Positions 52,888 through 62,975 of a stretch of 64,000 bases of DNA are shown in pieces (within the stretch, counting starts at the first letter, position 1; each line of letters opens with the position of its first letter). The notes beneath the pieces are model-generated. The model was not told the origin of the DNA and made no database searches. It saw nothing but the letters and a program-made list of their open reading frames with translations. Both the position numbers and the translations under genes were made by a program. This stretch comes from Pseudomonas sp. LFM046 (GTDB taxonomy: Bacteria > Pseudomonadota > Gammaproteobacteria > Pseudomonadales > Pseudomonadaceae), in NCBI RefSeq assembly GCF_000949385.2, contig NZ_JYKO02000001.1, positions 3,792,770 to 3,856,769 of the forward strand, given 5' to 3'.

Positions 52888-52959
52888 GCGCCGGCTCAGG
52901 TCAGGGATTGAGCCTAGCCCTCCAACACAAAATATCGAAGAGCCTTGAGGAGATTGACT

Positions 52960-54615
52960 GTGGAACGCGAATACATGGAATTCGACGTCGTCATCGTCGG
53001 TGCCGGCCCTGCTGGCCTGTCCGCCGCGTGCCGACTGAAGCAGAAGGCCGCTGACGCTGGTCAGGAGATCAGCGTATGTGTGGTCGAGAAGGGTTCCGAG
53101 GTCGGTGCCCACATCCTCTCTGGCGCCGTATTCGAACCGCGAGCCCTTAACGAGCTTTTCCCTGACTGGAAAGACCTGGGCGCCCCGCTGAACACTCCGG
53201 TAGCGCGCGACGACATCTATATGCTCAAGGATGCCGACTCCGCAATCAAGGTACCCGGCCTCTTCGTGCCCAAGACCATGCACAACGAGGGCAACTATAT
53301 CATTTCCCTGGGCAATCTCTGCCGCTGGCTCGCACAGCAGGCCGAAGGCCTGGGCGTAGAGATCTACCCGGGCTTCGCCGCCCAGGAAGCGCTGATCGAC
53401 GAGAACGGCGTGGTGCGCGGCATCATCACTGGCGACCTCGGTGTGGACCGCGAGGGCAACCCGAAAGAGGGTTACTACACCCCCGGCATGGAACTGCGCG
53501 CCAAGTACACCCTGTTCGCCGAAGGCTGCCGTGGCCACATCGGCAAGCAGCTGATCAAGAAGTACAAGCTGGACTCCGAAGCCGACGCCCAGCACTACGG
53601 CATCGGCATCAAGGAAATCTGGGACATCGACCCGGCCAAACACCAGCCCGGCCTGGTAGTCCACACAGCCGGCTGGCCGCTGAACGACGAGAACCCGGGC
53701 GGTTCCTTCCTCTATCACCTGGAAAACAACCAGGTGGTCGTCGGCCTGATCATCGACCTGTCCTACAGCAACCCCTTCCTGTCGCCCTTCGACGAGTTCC
53801 AGCGCTACAAGCACCACCCGGTGATCAAGCAGTACCTGGAAGGTGGCAAGCGTGTGGCGTACGGCGCCCGCGCCATCTGCAAAGGCGGCCTGAACTCCCT
53901 GCCGAAGATGGTCTTCCCGGGCGGCGCGCTGATCGGCTGCGACCTGGGCACCCTGAACTTCGCCAAGATCAAGGGCAGCCACACCGCCATGAAGTCCGGC
54001 ATGCTGGCCGCCGAAGCCGTGGCCGCTGCCCTGGCCGCCGGCAAGGAAGGTGGTGATGAGCTGACCGGTTACGTCGATGCCTTCAAGTCCAGCTGGCTGT
54101 ACGACGAGCTGTTCCGCAGCCGCAACTTCGGTGCCGCGATCCACAAGTTCGGCGCGCTGGTGGGAGGTGCATTCAACTACATCGACCAGAACTGGTTCGG
54201 TGGCAAGATCCCGGTCACTCTGCATGACAACAAGCCGGACTACGCCTGCCTGAAGCCGGCCGCCCAGTCCCAGCGCATCGAGTACCCGAAGCCGGACGGC
54301 AAGCTCAGCTTCGACAAGCTCAGCTCGGTATTCCTCTCCAACACCAACCATGAAGAGGAACAACCCTGCCACCTGAAGCTGGCTGACGCGAGCATTCCGA
54401 TCGGGAAGAACCTGCCGCTGTACGATGAACCGGCACAGCGTTACTGCCCGGCTGGCGTGTACGAAGTCGTGACCCAGGAAGACGGCGCCAAGCGCTTCCA
54501 GATCAACGCCCAGAACTGCGTGCACTGCAAGACCTGCGACATCAAGGACCCGGCCCAGAACATCACCTGGGTAGCCCCGGAAGGCACCGGCGGCCCGAAC
54601 TACCCCAACATGTAA
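52960..54615 (+). CDS. Electron transfer flavoprotein-ubiquinone oxidoreductase
   Basis: A 551-aa membrane-associated enzyme that passes electrons from reduced ETF to ubiquinone. It has an N-terminal FAD loop VIVGAGPAGLSAA, ubiquinone and FAD domains, and a C-terminal 4Fe-4S site with cysteines in RYCPAGVYEV and NCVHCKTCDIKDP. The start codon GTG was chosen because GAGGAG lies 7 nt before it and the product has the normal length; an ATG five codons in (MEFDVV) is the alternative. Divergent from its partner genes etfBA. Confidence 0.95.
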   Translation: MEREYMEFDVVIVGAGPAGLSAACRLKQKAADAGQEISVCVVEKGSEVGAHILSGAVFEPRALNELFPDWKDLGAPLNTPVARDDIYMLKDADSAIKVPGLFVPKTMHNEGNYIISLGNLCRWLAQQAEGLGVEIYPGFAAQEALIDENGVVRGIITGDLGVDREGNPKEGYYTPGMELRAKYTLFAEGCRGHIGKQLIKKYKLDSEADAQHYGIGIKEIWDIDPAKHQPGLVVHTAGWPLNDENPGGSFLYHLENNQVVVGLIIDLSYSNPFLSPFDEFQRYKHHPVIKQYLEGGKRVAYGARAICKGGLNSLPKMVFPGGALIGCDLGTLNFAKIKGSHTAMKSGMLAAEAVAAALAAGKEGGDELTGYVDAFKSSWLYDELFRSRNFGAAIHKFGALVGGAFNYIDQNWFGGKIPVTLHDNKPDYACLKPAAQSQRIEYPKPDGKLSFDKLSSVFLSNTNHEEEQPCHLKLADASIPIGKNLPLYDEPAQRYCPAGVYEVVTQEDGAKRFQINAQNCVHCKTCDIKDPAQNITWVAPEGTGGPNYPNM

Positions 54616-54624
54616 GCAGTCACG

Positions 54625-54651
54625 AAAAAGGCTCCCTCGGGAGCCTTTTTT
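54625..54651. terminator. Terminator after etfQO (bidirectional)
   Basis: AAAAAGGCTCCC, TCGG loop region, GAGCCTTTTTT. It lies 9 nt after the etfQO stop and also faces the convergent DUF1285 gene. Confidence 0.9.
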
Positions 54652-54666
54652 GTTTTCGCCTTCCAG

Positions 54667-55236
54667 CTATTCCGGCAACGGGCCGATCGGGAAGAACTCC
54701 CCGCCGCTCCAGACGCCGAGCCAGGTGACGCCGTCGAGCTCGCGCGGCTCGGCCAGCTCCACCAACTGGTAGAAGACGTTGCGATGGATCAGCGCTTCCA
54801 GGTTGGTGCGCACCAGCACATAGGGCGACGGCTCCTGGGTTTCCGGATCCAGCTCGACGCGCAACGGGTGCGCGGCTCCGGCTACCACCTCATCCTCGAC
54901 ATTGGTGACGAAGCGCAGCTGCTGCGCCTCCCCTACCCCTTCGACCTGCAGCTCCACGACAACGAATGGCGCATCGTCGACCTGAATCCCCACCTTCTCC
55001 ACCGGCGTCACCAGGAAGTAATCCTCGCCGTCCTTGCGGATCACGCTGGAGAACAGCTTCACCATCGGTTTCCGGCCGATGGGCGTGCCCAGGTAGAACC
55101 AGGTGCCATCGCGGGCGATACGCATGTCGATGTCCCCGCAGAACGGCGGGTCCCACAGGTGCACAGGCGCACCGCCCGGCTTGTCGCCCTTGGGAATCTG
55201 CGCCAGCAGGTCACCGGCCTTGCCGGGATCGCTCAT
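54667..55236 (-). CDS. DUF1285 domain protein
   Basis: A 189-aa cytoplasmic protein. It shows DUF1285 features (PPFCGDIDMRIARDGTWFYLGTPIGR near 30-55, KLFSSVIRKDGEDYFLVTPVEKVGI near 60-84). Function unknown; the family is found beside etf and fatty-acid genes in pseudomonads. It is followed upstream by the DUF4823 lipoprotein gene on the same strand, 10 nt away. Confidence 0.85.
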   Translation of the reverse strand: MSDPGKAGDLLAQIPKGDKPGGAPVHLWDPPFCGDIDMRIARDGTWFYLGTPIGRKPMVKLFSSVIRKDGEDYFLVTPVEKVGIQVDDAPFVVVELQVEGVGEAQQLRFVTNVEDEVVAGAAHPLRVELDPETQEPSPYVLVRTNLEALIHRNVFYQLVELAEPRELDGVTWLGVWSGGEFFPIGPLPE

Positions 55237-55246
55237 TTCAATCTCC

Positions 55247-55849
55247 TCAACGACTCAAGCCGAGCAGGCTGCGGGCATATTCTTCCAGCGGCGGACCAAT
55301 CAGGTCTTCGGGCTTGGAGTCGTAGAACGTCAGAAAACCGCCACGATTGCGAATACTCGCCGTATCCACCAGGTAGCGGGTATTGGTTTCGATCAGCATC
55401 AATTGGATGACCCCGTGGTCGCGCCCAACGCGATCAAGGGCCTCCTGGTCTTCCCATTCTTCCACCGTTCCGATCCGGTCGTCGGCACTGGCGAAACGGG
55501 CATAGAGCAGGTAGTGCGCGCCCAGCGCACGGGCCTGGCTCATGGCCTCTTCCAGGCCGGCCGGCCCCTGGGCGCGACGCACCATGGGGAAGTAATCGAC
55601 AAAGCCATTGAACGCCTCCTCCGCCACCACATTGGGCCGCGGATAGGCCGAGCCCGGCGGTACGAAATAGCCCTGGGCGATGTAGATGAAGGAGTCCGGC
55701 TGGAGGCGCCACGGGCTGGCGCGGCGGGTTTCGCTGTGGTCCAGGAAACCCGCATCGCTCAGCTGTTCGCGGGTGCCTTCGGCCATGTCACTGACTTTCA
55801 TGCAGCCCACGAGGCCCAGAATCGTCAGCAACAGAATCAAGCTACGCAT
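55247..55849 (-). CDS. DUF4823 lipoprotein
   Basis: A 200-aa protein with a lipoprotein signal (LGLVGC, Cys16). The remainder matches DUF4823 in layout (IYIAQGYFVPPGSAYP near 55, ARALGAHYLLYARF near 105). Likely outer-membrane lipoprotein of unknown role. The start was set at MRSLILLLTI; an ATG six codons upstream is less likely because it precedes the signal n-region. Confidence 0.82.
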   Translation of the reverse strand: MRSLILLLTILGLVGCMKVSDMAEGTREQLSDAGFLDHSETRRASPWRLQPDSFIYIAQGYFVPPGSAYPRPNVVAEEAFNGFVDYFPMVRRAQGPAGLEEAMSQARALGAHYLLYARFASADDRIGTVEEWEDQEALDRVGRDHGVIQLMLIETNTRYLVDTASIRNRGGFLTFYDSKPEDLIGPPLEEYARSLLGLSR

Positions 55850-55915
55850 CGTATGTCCTCCAAGCACCGGCGACGAAAATCCGGCGGATAGAGAACCAAT
55901 GCAGCTTCCGCGCCA

Positions 55916-56884
55916 TCAACCACCAATGATCTTCATCACGGTAACGCCACCGGAGAAGGCGATGTCCTGCTTGTCGGCAAGCGCCTTGACCAGCAGCCGC
56001 TGAAGGGCAGGCAGTGCCTCGTGCCGGGGCTTCTCCAACAGGTCACCGATGTAGTGCCGATTACTGGAGGACAGGCAACCATGGAGCCAGCCGGTAGAGG
56101 ACAGGCGCAAGCGCGAGCATGTACGACAGAACGGCACGCTCTCGTTGGCGATTACGCCAAAGTAGCCCTCTCCCGGAACCCGATAGCGCAATGCAGTGGC
56201 GTCCAAGGGCGCATCGGCCTGGACGAATTCATGAGTGGTGCGAATCAGCGACAGCAATTCTTCCAGCCCTACGAACTGCTGGTGGAACGCATTGGGATCG
56301 CGAGCCAGGTGCCCCATGCGCATCAGCTCGATGAAGCGCAGTTCGAAGCCACGCTCCAGACAGTAATCCAGCAACGGCAGGACCTGATCGAGATTCTTGC
56401 CGCGCAGCGGAACCATGTTGATCTTGATCTTCAGACCAGCCGCCCGCGCCTCCTCCAGCCCCTTGAGCACGGTGGGCAGATCGCCGCCACGCGCGATGCT
56501 CCGGAACTCGTCGGCATCCAGGGTATCGAGGGAAATATTCAGGCGGCGGATGCCGCAATCCAGCAACAGCGGCAGCTTGCGGGAAAGCAGCTGCCCATTG
56601 CTGGTCAGGCTGATGTCATCCAGCCCGAGCTTGCTGACTTCATGGAGGAATGGATCGAGCTTGGGGCTCACCAGGGGCTCGCCGCCGGTGATGCGCAGGC
56701 GCTCGATGCCTGCTGCTTCAATGAGGTACGCCACGCCGCGCACCATGGCCTCGGCCGAGAGTTCATCCTGGGCCGCCACCAGGCGTTTGCCATCCGGTAC
56801 ACAGTAGGTGCAGGCGTAATTGCAGGCGGCGGTGAGGCTGATGCGCAGGTTGCGGAAGCGCCTGCCTTGGCGGTCAACGATCAT
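55916..56884 (-). CDS. moaA: GTP 3',8-cyclase (MoaA)
   Basis: A 322-aa radical SAM enzyme, the first step of molybdenum cofactor synthesis. The N-terminal cluster cysteines are in CNYACTYC (Cys21, Cys25, Cys28), the second cluster is in the C-terminal FCRTCSRLRLSSTGWLHGC, and the protein ends in the typical Gly-Gly. The ATG at 56884 has GGAG six bases before it; ATGs at 56899 and 56938 are possible. No other moa genes are nearby, so this is a stand-alone copy. Confidence 0.92.
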   Translation of the reverse strand: MIVDRQGRRFRNLRISLTAACNYACTYCVPDGKRLVAAQDELSAEAMVRGVAYLIEAAGIERLRITGGEPLVSPKLDPFLHEVSKLGLDDISLTSNGQLLSRKLPLLLDCGIRRLNISLDTLDADEFRSIARGGDLPTVLKGLEEARAAGLKIKINMVPLRGKNLDQVLPLLDYCLERGFELRFIELMRMGHLARDPNAFHQQFVGLEELLSLIRTTHEFVQADAPLDATALRYRVPGEGYFGVIANESVPFCRTCSRLRLSSTGWLHGCLSSSNRHYIGDLLEKPRHEALPALQRLLVKALADKQDIAFSGGVTVMKIIGG

Positions 56885-56973
56885 GGGACGCTCCGGCATG
56901 TGATAAGCCGGAGTATATCCCCGCGGCCGGTGCCACACATGCCCGGAACCGCGATATAGGCGTACTGAATACG

Positions 56974-57612
56974 TCAGCCCGCCGGTGACTCGCTCTCGCG
57001 CTTGCGCTTGTTGCCCATGCGCACGCCGATGTCCATGAGGAACTGGAAGAAGCCTTCCTGATCCTCGAGCACATTGCTCCAGAACGGCGAGTGGTAGAGC
57101 GCGACAGCACCGTGCACCAGGGCCCAGGCAGCGCAGTAGTGGAAGTACGGCGGCACGTCTTCCAGCTTGCCTTCGGCGATGCGCCCCTTGATCAGCAGCG
57201 TCAGGCGCTCGAAGTTGGAAGCGCGGATCTTGTGCAGCTGCTCGACCATTTCCGGCACCTGGCTGTTCTTCACCACCTTCTCTTCCAGGCGGTCAAACAA
57301 GCGGTAGCGCTGCGGGTCGCGCATGCGGAACTCGAAGTAGGCCCGCGACAGCGCCTCCTTGTCACGATCCACATCGGCGGAATGGAAGAGCGCGTTCAGA
57401 TCGCGCTCATAGTCGAGCATCAGGCGCAGGTAGATCTCCGCCTTCGACTTGAAATGCTTGTAGATGGTGCCTTTGCCGATACCCACTGCGTCAGCGATCA
57501 TCTCGACGGTAACGCTGTCTTCGCCCTCTTCCAGGAAGAGCTTGAGGGCGGTGTCGAGAATTTCCTGCTCGCGGCGGCGGAACTCACGGACTTTACGGGG
57601 TTCTTTCTGCAT
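56974..57612 (-). CDS. TetR-family transcriptional regulator
   Basis: A 212-aa regulator with the HTH at about 18-62 (LDTALKLFLEEGEDSVTVEMIADAVGIGKGTIYKHF) and a C-terminal helical domain. It corresponds in order to PA2957, a regulator between moaA-like and aminotransferase genes. It is divergent from the class-V aminotransferase with 75 bp between. The ligand is unknown. Confidence 0.88.
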   Translation of the reverse strand: MQKEPRKVREFRRREQEILDTALKLFLEEGEDSVTVEMIADAVGIGKGTIYKHFKSKAEIYLRLMLDYERDLNALFHSADVDRDKEALSRAYFEFRMRDPQRYRLFDRLEEKVVKNSQVPEMVEQLHKIRASNFERLTLLIKGRIAEGKLEDVPPYFHYCAAWALVHGAVALYHSPFWSNVLEDQEGFFQFLMDIGVRMGNKRKRESESPAG

Positions 57613-57687
57613 AAAGGGACTGTGGGGTCAAAAAATCAAGCCGCGTATTATGCCTATCTGGCGCAAAAATGCACGGATCATCCGACT

Positions 57688-58821
57688 ATGAGCTTCTTGC
57701 AAGATGAGTTTTCCCAGGCCGACGGGCTCCGCTATCTCAACCATGCTGCGGTGGCACCCTGGCCGAAACGCGCGACCCGCGCGGTCCAGAGCTTCGCCGA
57801 AGAGAACTGGCGCCTCGGCGCGAGGGATTATCCAGACTGGTTGATTGTAGAACGTCGACTGCGTGAACGCCTGGCCAGGTTACTGAACTCACCGACCACA
57901 GCCGATCTTGCACTGGTCAAGAATACATCGGAAGCCCTGTCATTCGTTGCCTTTGGTCTGGACTGGAAGGCAGGCGATCAGGTGGTCATCAGCGACCAGG
58001 AATTCCCCTCCAACCGAATCGTCTGGGAGGCGCTGAAGCGCTACGGCGTCACCACTCTCCAGGTATCGCTGGAGGGCCCCGATCCCGAGGGGGCGCTTCT
58101 CGCGGCCTGCGGCCCCCGTACACGACTGATGTCCATCAGTGCCGTGCAGTATGCCAGCGGTCTGCGTCTTGACCTTCAACGCCTTGGCCATGAGTGCCGC
58201 AAGCGTGACGTGCTGTTCTGCGTCGACGCCATCCAGCAGTTGGGCGCCCTGCCCTTCGACGTCCAGTCCATCGATTGCGCCTTCGCCATGGCCGACGGCC
58301 ACAAGTGGATGCTCGGGCCGGAGGGCCTGGGTGTCTTCTACTGCCGCTCGGACCTCCGCCAGCAGCTCAAGCTTCATGAATACGGCTGGCACATGCTGGA
58401 GCATCCCGGCGACTACGAACGGGTCGACTGGGAACCTTCGCGCACCGCCCGTCGTTTCGAATGCGGCAGCCCCAACATGCTCGGCGCCATGGCGCTGGAG
58501 GCGAGCCTTTCACTGTTGGAGGAAGTGGGCATGGACCAGGTGGCCATAGCCCTGGCCGAGCGGGTGCAGTGGCTGCAGGACGGCCTGATCGCGATCCCCG
58601 GTGTGAAGCTGTTCAGCCCATCGAACCCGGCAAGGCGCGCCGGTATCCTGAGTTTCCGTCTGGACGGCTGGGACAACCAGCTCCTGTTCGAACGGCTACG
58701 CGCCGAGCAGGTGGTTTGCGCCCAGCGTGGCGGCGGCATCCGCTTCTCGCCCCACTTCTACACCGAGCCACGGGTAATCGAGGAGACCCTCGTGCTGTTG
58801 CGCCAGATGGCAGACACATGA
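57688..58821 (+). CDS. Class-V aminotransferase-fold PLP enzyme
   Basis: A 377-aa protein related to cysteine desulfurases/kynureninase-like enzymes. The PLP lysine is Lys206 in MADGHKWMLGPEG; VDAIQQLG (179-186) is the cofactor Asp strand. I do not see the mobile loop with a catalytic Cys that defines cysteine desulfurases, so a lyase or epimerase role is as likely. No clear ribosome binding site precedes the ATG. The substrate is unknown. Confidence 0.82.
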   Translation: MSFLQDEFSQADGLRYLNHAAVAPWPKRATRAVQSFAEENWRLGARDYPDWLIVERRLRERLARLLNSPTTADLALVKNTSEALSFVAFGLDWKAGDQVVISDQEFPSNRIVWEALKRYGVTTLQVSLEGPDPEGALLAACGPRTRLMSISAVQYASGLRLDLQRLGHECRKRDVLFCVDAIQQLGALPFDVQSIDCAFAMADGHKWMLGPEGLGVFYCRSDLRQQLKLHEYGWHMLEHPGDYERVDWEPSRTARRFECGSPNMLGAMALEASLSLLEEVGMDQVAIALAERVQWLQDGLIAIPGVKLFSPSNPARRAGILSFRLDGWDNQLLFERLRAEQVVCAQRGGGIRFSPHFYTEPRVIEETLVLLRQMADT

Positions 58822-58877
58822 GGACTCAGCCGACGCCGGGGTATTCCAAATACGTTTAAGAAACGCCGCCGTACAAT

Positions 58878-58906
58878 CTGGACGCTTAGGGATATTGACC
58901 AATACT
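58878..58906 (+). promoter_or_regulatory. Candidate RpoS-type promoter of rgsA
   Basis: -35-like CTGGAC and -10 CAATACT, 6 of 7 matches to the RpoS extended -10 CTATACT. Its place 6-8 bp before the predicted RNA start fits. Confidence 0.55.
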
Positions 58907-58911
58907 TCTTG

Positions 58912-59033
58912 TTACTGGCGTGCGGCATCTCCCCCCAAGTGCCCAGCCAGTCGAGGAACCGTGGATCGCGTTCCTTTGTTTTACTCCTAATGGTCTTGAC
59001 CCGGATTCATCCCCCAGAACCCGGGTTTTTTTT
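58912..59033 (+). ncRNA. rgsA: Small RNA RgsA (P16 family)
   Basis: The gap before tatD holds a compact transcription unit: a candidate RpoS-type -10 CAATACT (58900-58906), an internal stem AGGAAC/GTTCCT (58954-58975), a U-rich single-stranded stretch and a terminator stem ACCCGG/CCGGGT followed by eight T (58999-59033). The length of about 120 nt and the position immediately beside tatD match RgsA of P. aeruginosa (between PA2958 and PA2959), an RpoS- and indirectly GacA-dependent sRNA linked to peroxide resistance. Ends are approximate. Confidence 0.82.
58999..59033 (+). terminator. Terminator of rgsA
   Basis: ACCCGG and CCGGGT arms across a 16-nt loop, followed by a run of eight T. Confidence 0.85.
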
Positions 59034-59068
59034 GTGCGCGATTTTTTCTGTGCCAGGCCTTGGCAAAC

Positions 59069-59851
59069 TCAGCCTTGGCGCGCCAAGGGAAACAGGCGCA
59101 GGTAGTTCTCGGTGGTCTGCCGAGCGAATTCCTCGAAGGGCACTCCACGCAACTCGGCCAGGTACTCCGCCACCTCACGCACGTACTGCGGCAGGTTCGG
59201 CTTGCCGCGATAAGGCACCGGCGCCAGGTAGGGAGAGTCGGTCTCCACCAGCAGCCGGTCTGCCGGTACCTGGCGAGCCACTTCGCGCAGGGCATCGGCA
59301 TTGCGGAACGTGACGATGCCGGAGAGGGAGATGTAAAAGCCGAGGTCCAACGCGGCGCGAGCCATGTCCCAGTCCTCGGTGAAGCAGTGCAGGACACCCG
59401 CCTGGGGCAGCGCCGCCTCGCGCAGCAGATTCAGGGTGTCGGCGCGGGCTTCACGGGTGTGGACGATCACCGGCTTGCCCGTGATCTTCGCGGCTTCGAG
59501 ATGCAGGCGGAATGCCTGCTGCTGGAGTTCAGCCGCTTCGGGCTCGTAGTAGTAGTCCAGACCGGTCTCGCCGATGGCCACCACGCGCGGGTGCTGAAGC
59601 TCAGCCAGCAGCCAGTCCAGCGCCAGGGATTCGCCCGGCTGCAGGTCCAGGGGATGCACGCCAACGGAACAGTGCACGTCGTCATAGCGCTCGGCCAGCG
59701 CCTTCACGGCGGCAGCGTTGTCGGCGCTCACGCCGATGCAGAGGAACTGGCCGACGCCACGGGCGCGGGCAGCGTCGAGGGCGGCATCCAGGGAACCGCC
59801 GTGGGCAGCCAGGTCGAGGCGGTCCAGGTGGCAGTGGGAGTCGATCAGCAT
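59069..59851 (-). CDS. tatD: TatD-family metal-dependent hydrolase
   Basis: A 260-aa TIM-barrel nuclease-like protein: metal ligands in DSHCHLD (4-10), a Glu in GETGLDYYYEP (about 93), His in VIVHTREA (about 129) and Asp in ETDSPYLAP (about 204). TatD proteins are 3'-5' DNA/RNA exonucleases or D-aminoacyl hydrolases. Next to pilZ and holB, as in many pseudomonads (the YcfH-type member). Confidence 0.92.
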   Translation of the reverse strand: MLIDSHCHLDRLDLAAHGGSLDAALDAARARGVGQFLCIGVSADNAAAVKALAERYDDVHCSVGVHPLDLQPGESLALDWLLAELQHPRVVAIGETGLDYYYEPEAAELQQQAFRLHLEAAKITGKPVIVHTREARADTLNLLREAALPQAGVLHCFTEDWDMARAALDLGFYISLSGIVTFRNADALREVARQVPADRLLVETDSPYLAPVPYRGKPNLPQYVREVAEYLAELRGVPFEEFARQTTENYLRLFPLARQG

Positions 59852-59917
59852 GGTTCAGGCTCCAGGCGCAGGCGCCAAGCTCAAGCCTGTCGCTTGCAGC
59901 CCGCGCCCGGCGGCCGG

Positions 59918-60274
59918 TTACATCGTATGGGTGGGACGGTCGGACTTGAGGGCGCCGGCGAGGTAGGTCTCGATCTTGTTGCGTGCGCCGCTATCACCGT
60001 CGTTGAACTGGACGCCGATGCCCGCCGCGCGATTGCCCTGGGCGCCCTTGGGGGTGATCCAGACCACCTTGCCGGCGACCGGGATCTTCTCCTGCTCGTC
60101 CATCAGGTTGAGCAGCATGAATACTTCATCGCCGAGCTTGTAGGTCTTGTTGGTAGGAATGAACAGGCCACCGTTCTTGATGAACGGCATATAGGCGGCA
60201 TACAGGACGGACTTGTCCTTGATGGTCAAGGACAGGATCCCGTTACGCGGGCCCAGATTCGGTGGCAGGCTCAT
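59918..60274 (-). CDS. pilZ: Type IV pilus biogenesis protein PilZ
   Basis: A 118-aa single PilZ domain protein. It lacks the RxxxR and [D/N]xSxxG motifs needed for c-di-GMP binding (KNGGLFIPT stands in place), which is typical of the true PilZ of P. aeruginosa (PA2960, same length). It binds PilB/FimX to allow pilus assembly. Start MSLPPNLGPR; the upstream open frame is not coding. Confidence 0.93.
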   Translation of the reverse strand: MSLPPNLGPRNGILSLTIKDKSVLYAAYMPFIKNGGLFIPTNKTYKLGDEVFMLLNLMDEQEKIPVAGKVVWITPKGAQGNRAAGIGVQFNDGDSGARNKIETYLAGALKSDRPTHTM

Positions 60275-60309
60275 GGGGCATTCCTGGCAAGCTGGTACAG
60301 GCACGGATT

Positions 60310-61930
<1,621 letters not shown>

Positions 61931-61934
61931 TTAT

Positions 61935-62972
61935 TCATTGCGGGGTTGGGCTGGAGCGGTAGTCGCTGCGGCGCTTCAGCTGGAAGTCGCGCACTGCCTG
62001 ATTGTGCTCGCCCAGGGTCTCGGAGAATACATGGCTGCCATCGCCACGAGCGACAAAGTAGAGGCTCTTGCCGTCGGCGGGGTGCAGCGCGGCATGGATA
62101 GCCTCGCGCCCTGCGAGGGCAATGGGCGTTGGCGGCAGGCCACTGATGACATAGGTGTTATAGGGCGTCGGCTCGCGCAGGTGATCGCGGGTCAGGTTGC
62201 CGTTGTAGCGCTCACCCAGTCCGTAGATCACGGTGGGGTCGGTCTGCAGCAGCATGCCGGTCTTCAGGCGACGCACGAAGACTCCGGCGATCTGCCCGCG
62301 CTCGTTGGGCACGCCGGTTTCCTTTTCCACCAGGGACGCCATGATCAGCGCCTGGTAAGGCTCCTTGTAGGGCAGTTGGTCGGAGCGCTTGCTCCACTCT
62401 TCGGCCAGGACCTGGTCGAGTCGATCCCGCGCCTGCTTCAGCAGATCGATGTCGCGCATGCCACGCACATAGCGATAGGTATCGGGGAAGAAACGGCCTT
62501 CCGGGTACTCGCCGGGACGGCCAAGACGGGCCATCAGCTCGGAGTCACTGACATCGGCCAGGGTATGTTCAAGCTTGTCCTGTTTGGCCAGCACCGCCCT
62601 CACCTGCCGGAAGTTCCAGCCTTCGACGAGGGTCACGCTGTATTGAACCACCTCGCCCCGCTGCCAGAGGCCCAGCAACTCGGCGGCCGTCATGCCCGGG
62701 GCGAGGCGATACTCACCGCTATGCAGGGATTCGCTGGCCAGGTTGAAGCGCCAGTACTGGCGCAACCAGAAGGCGTTGGTCAGCACCCCTTCCTCTTCCA
62801 GGCGATTCAGCAGGCCGCCAGGCGTAGCGCCAGCGGGGACGTCCAGCATCCGCTCAGCGGAGATGTTCAGGGGTTGCTCGAGGGTGACGCGCTGCTGCCA
62901 GCCGGCAAAAGCCACCAGCAAGCCGGCAAGAAGCAGGCCTGCCTCCAGCATCAGCAGGAATTTGCGTATCAC
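61935..62972 (-). CDS. mltG: Endolytic transglycosylase MltG
   Basis: A 345-aa inner-membrane protein: a membrane anchor at about 3-25, a LysM-like region, and the YceG domain with catalytic Glu in VEKETGVPNERGQ (about 216-228) and the C-terminal NTYVISGLPPTPIALAG. It cuts nascent glycan strands and ends their growth. It follows pabC by 3 nt, the order fabF-pabC-mltG-tmk-holB being conserved in gammaproteobacteria. Confidence 0.94.
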   Translation of the reverse strand: MIRKFLLMLEAGLLLAGLLVAFAGWQQRVTLEQPLNISAERMLDVPAGATPGGLLNRLEEEGVLTNAFWLRQYWRFNLASESLHSGEYRLAPGMTAAELLGLWQRGEVVQYSVTLVEGWNFRQVRAVLAKQDKLEHTLADVSDSELMARLGRPGEYPEGRFFPDTYRYVRGMRDIDLLKQARDRLDQVLAEEWSKRSDQLPYKEPYQALIMASLVEKETGVPNERGQIAGVFVRRLKTGMLLQTDPTVIYGLGERYNGNLTRDHLREPTPYNTYVISGLPPTPIALAGREAIHAALHPADGKSLYFVARGDGSHVFSETLGEHNQAVRDFQLKRRSDYRSSPTPQ

Positions 62973-62975
62973 GAA

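Larger units (their letters stand above)
52641..52959. other. Divergent etfB-etfQO control region
   Basis: No gene is seen. It contains the etfQO promoter (52859-52887), a PsrA box (52843-52856), an inverted repeat TTGACCG-N12-CGGTCAA (52757-52782) and CATAAG/CTTATG arms (52801-52821). The etfB promoter is not obvious by its hexamers. Confidence 0.6.
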
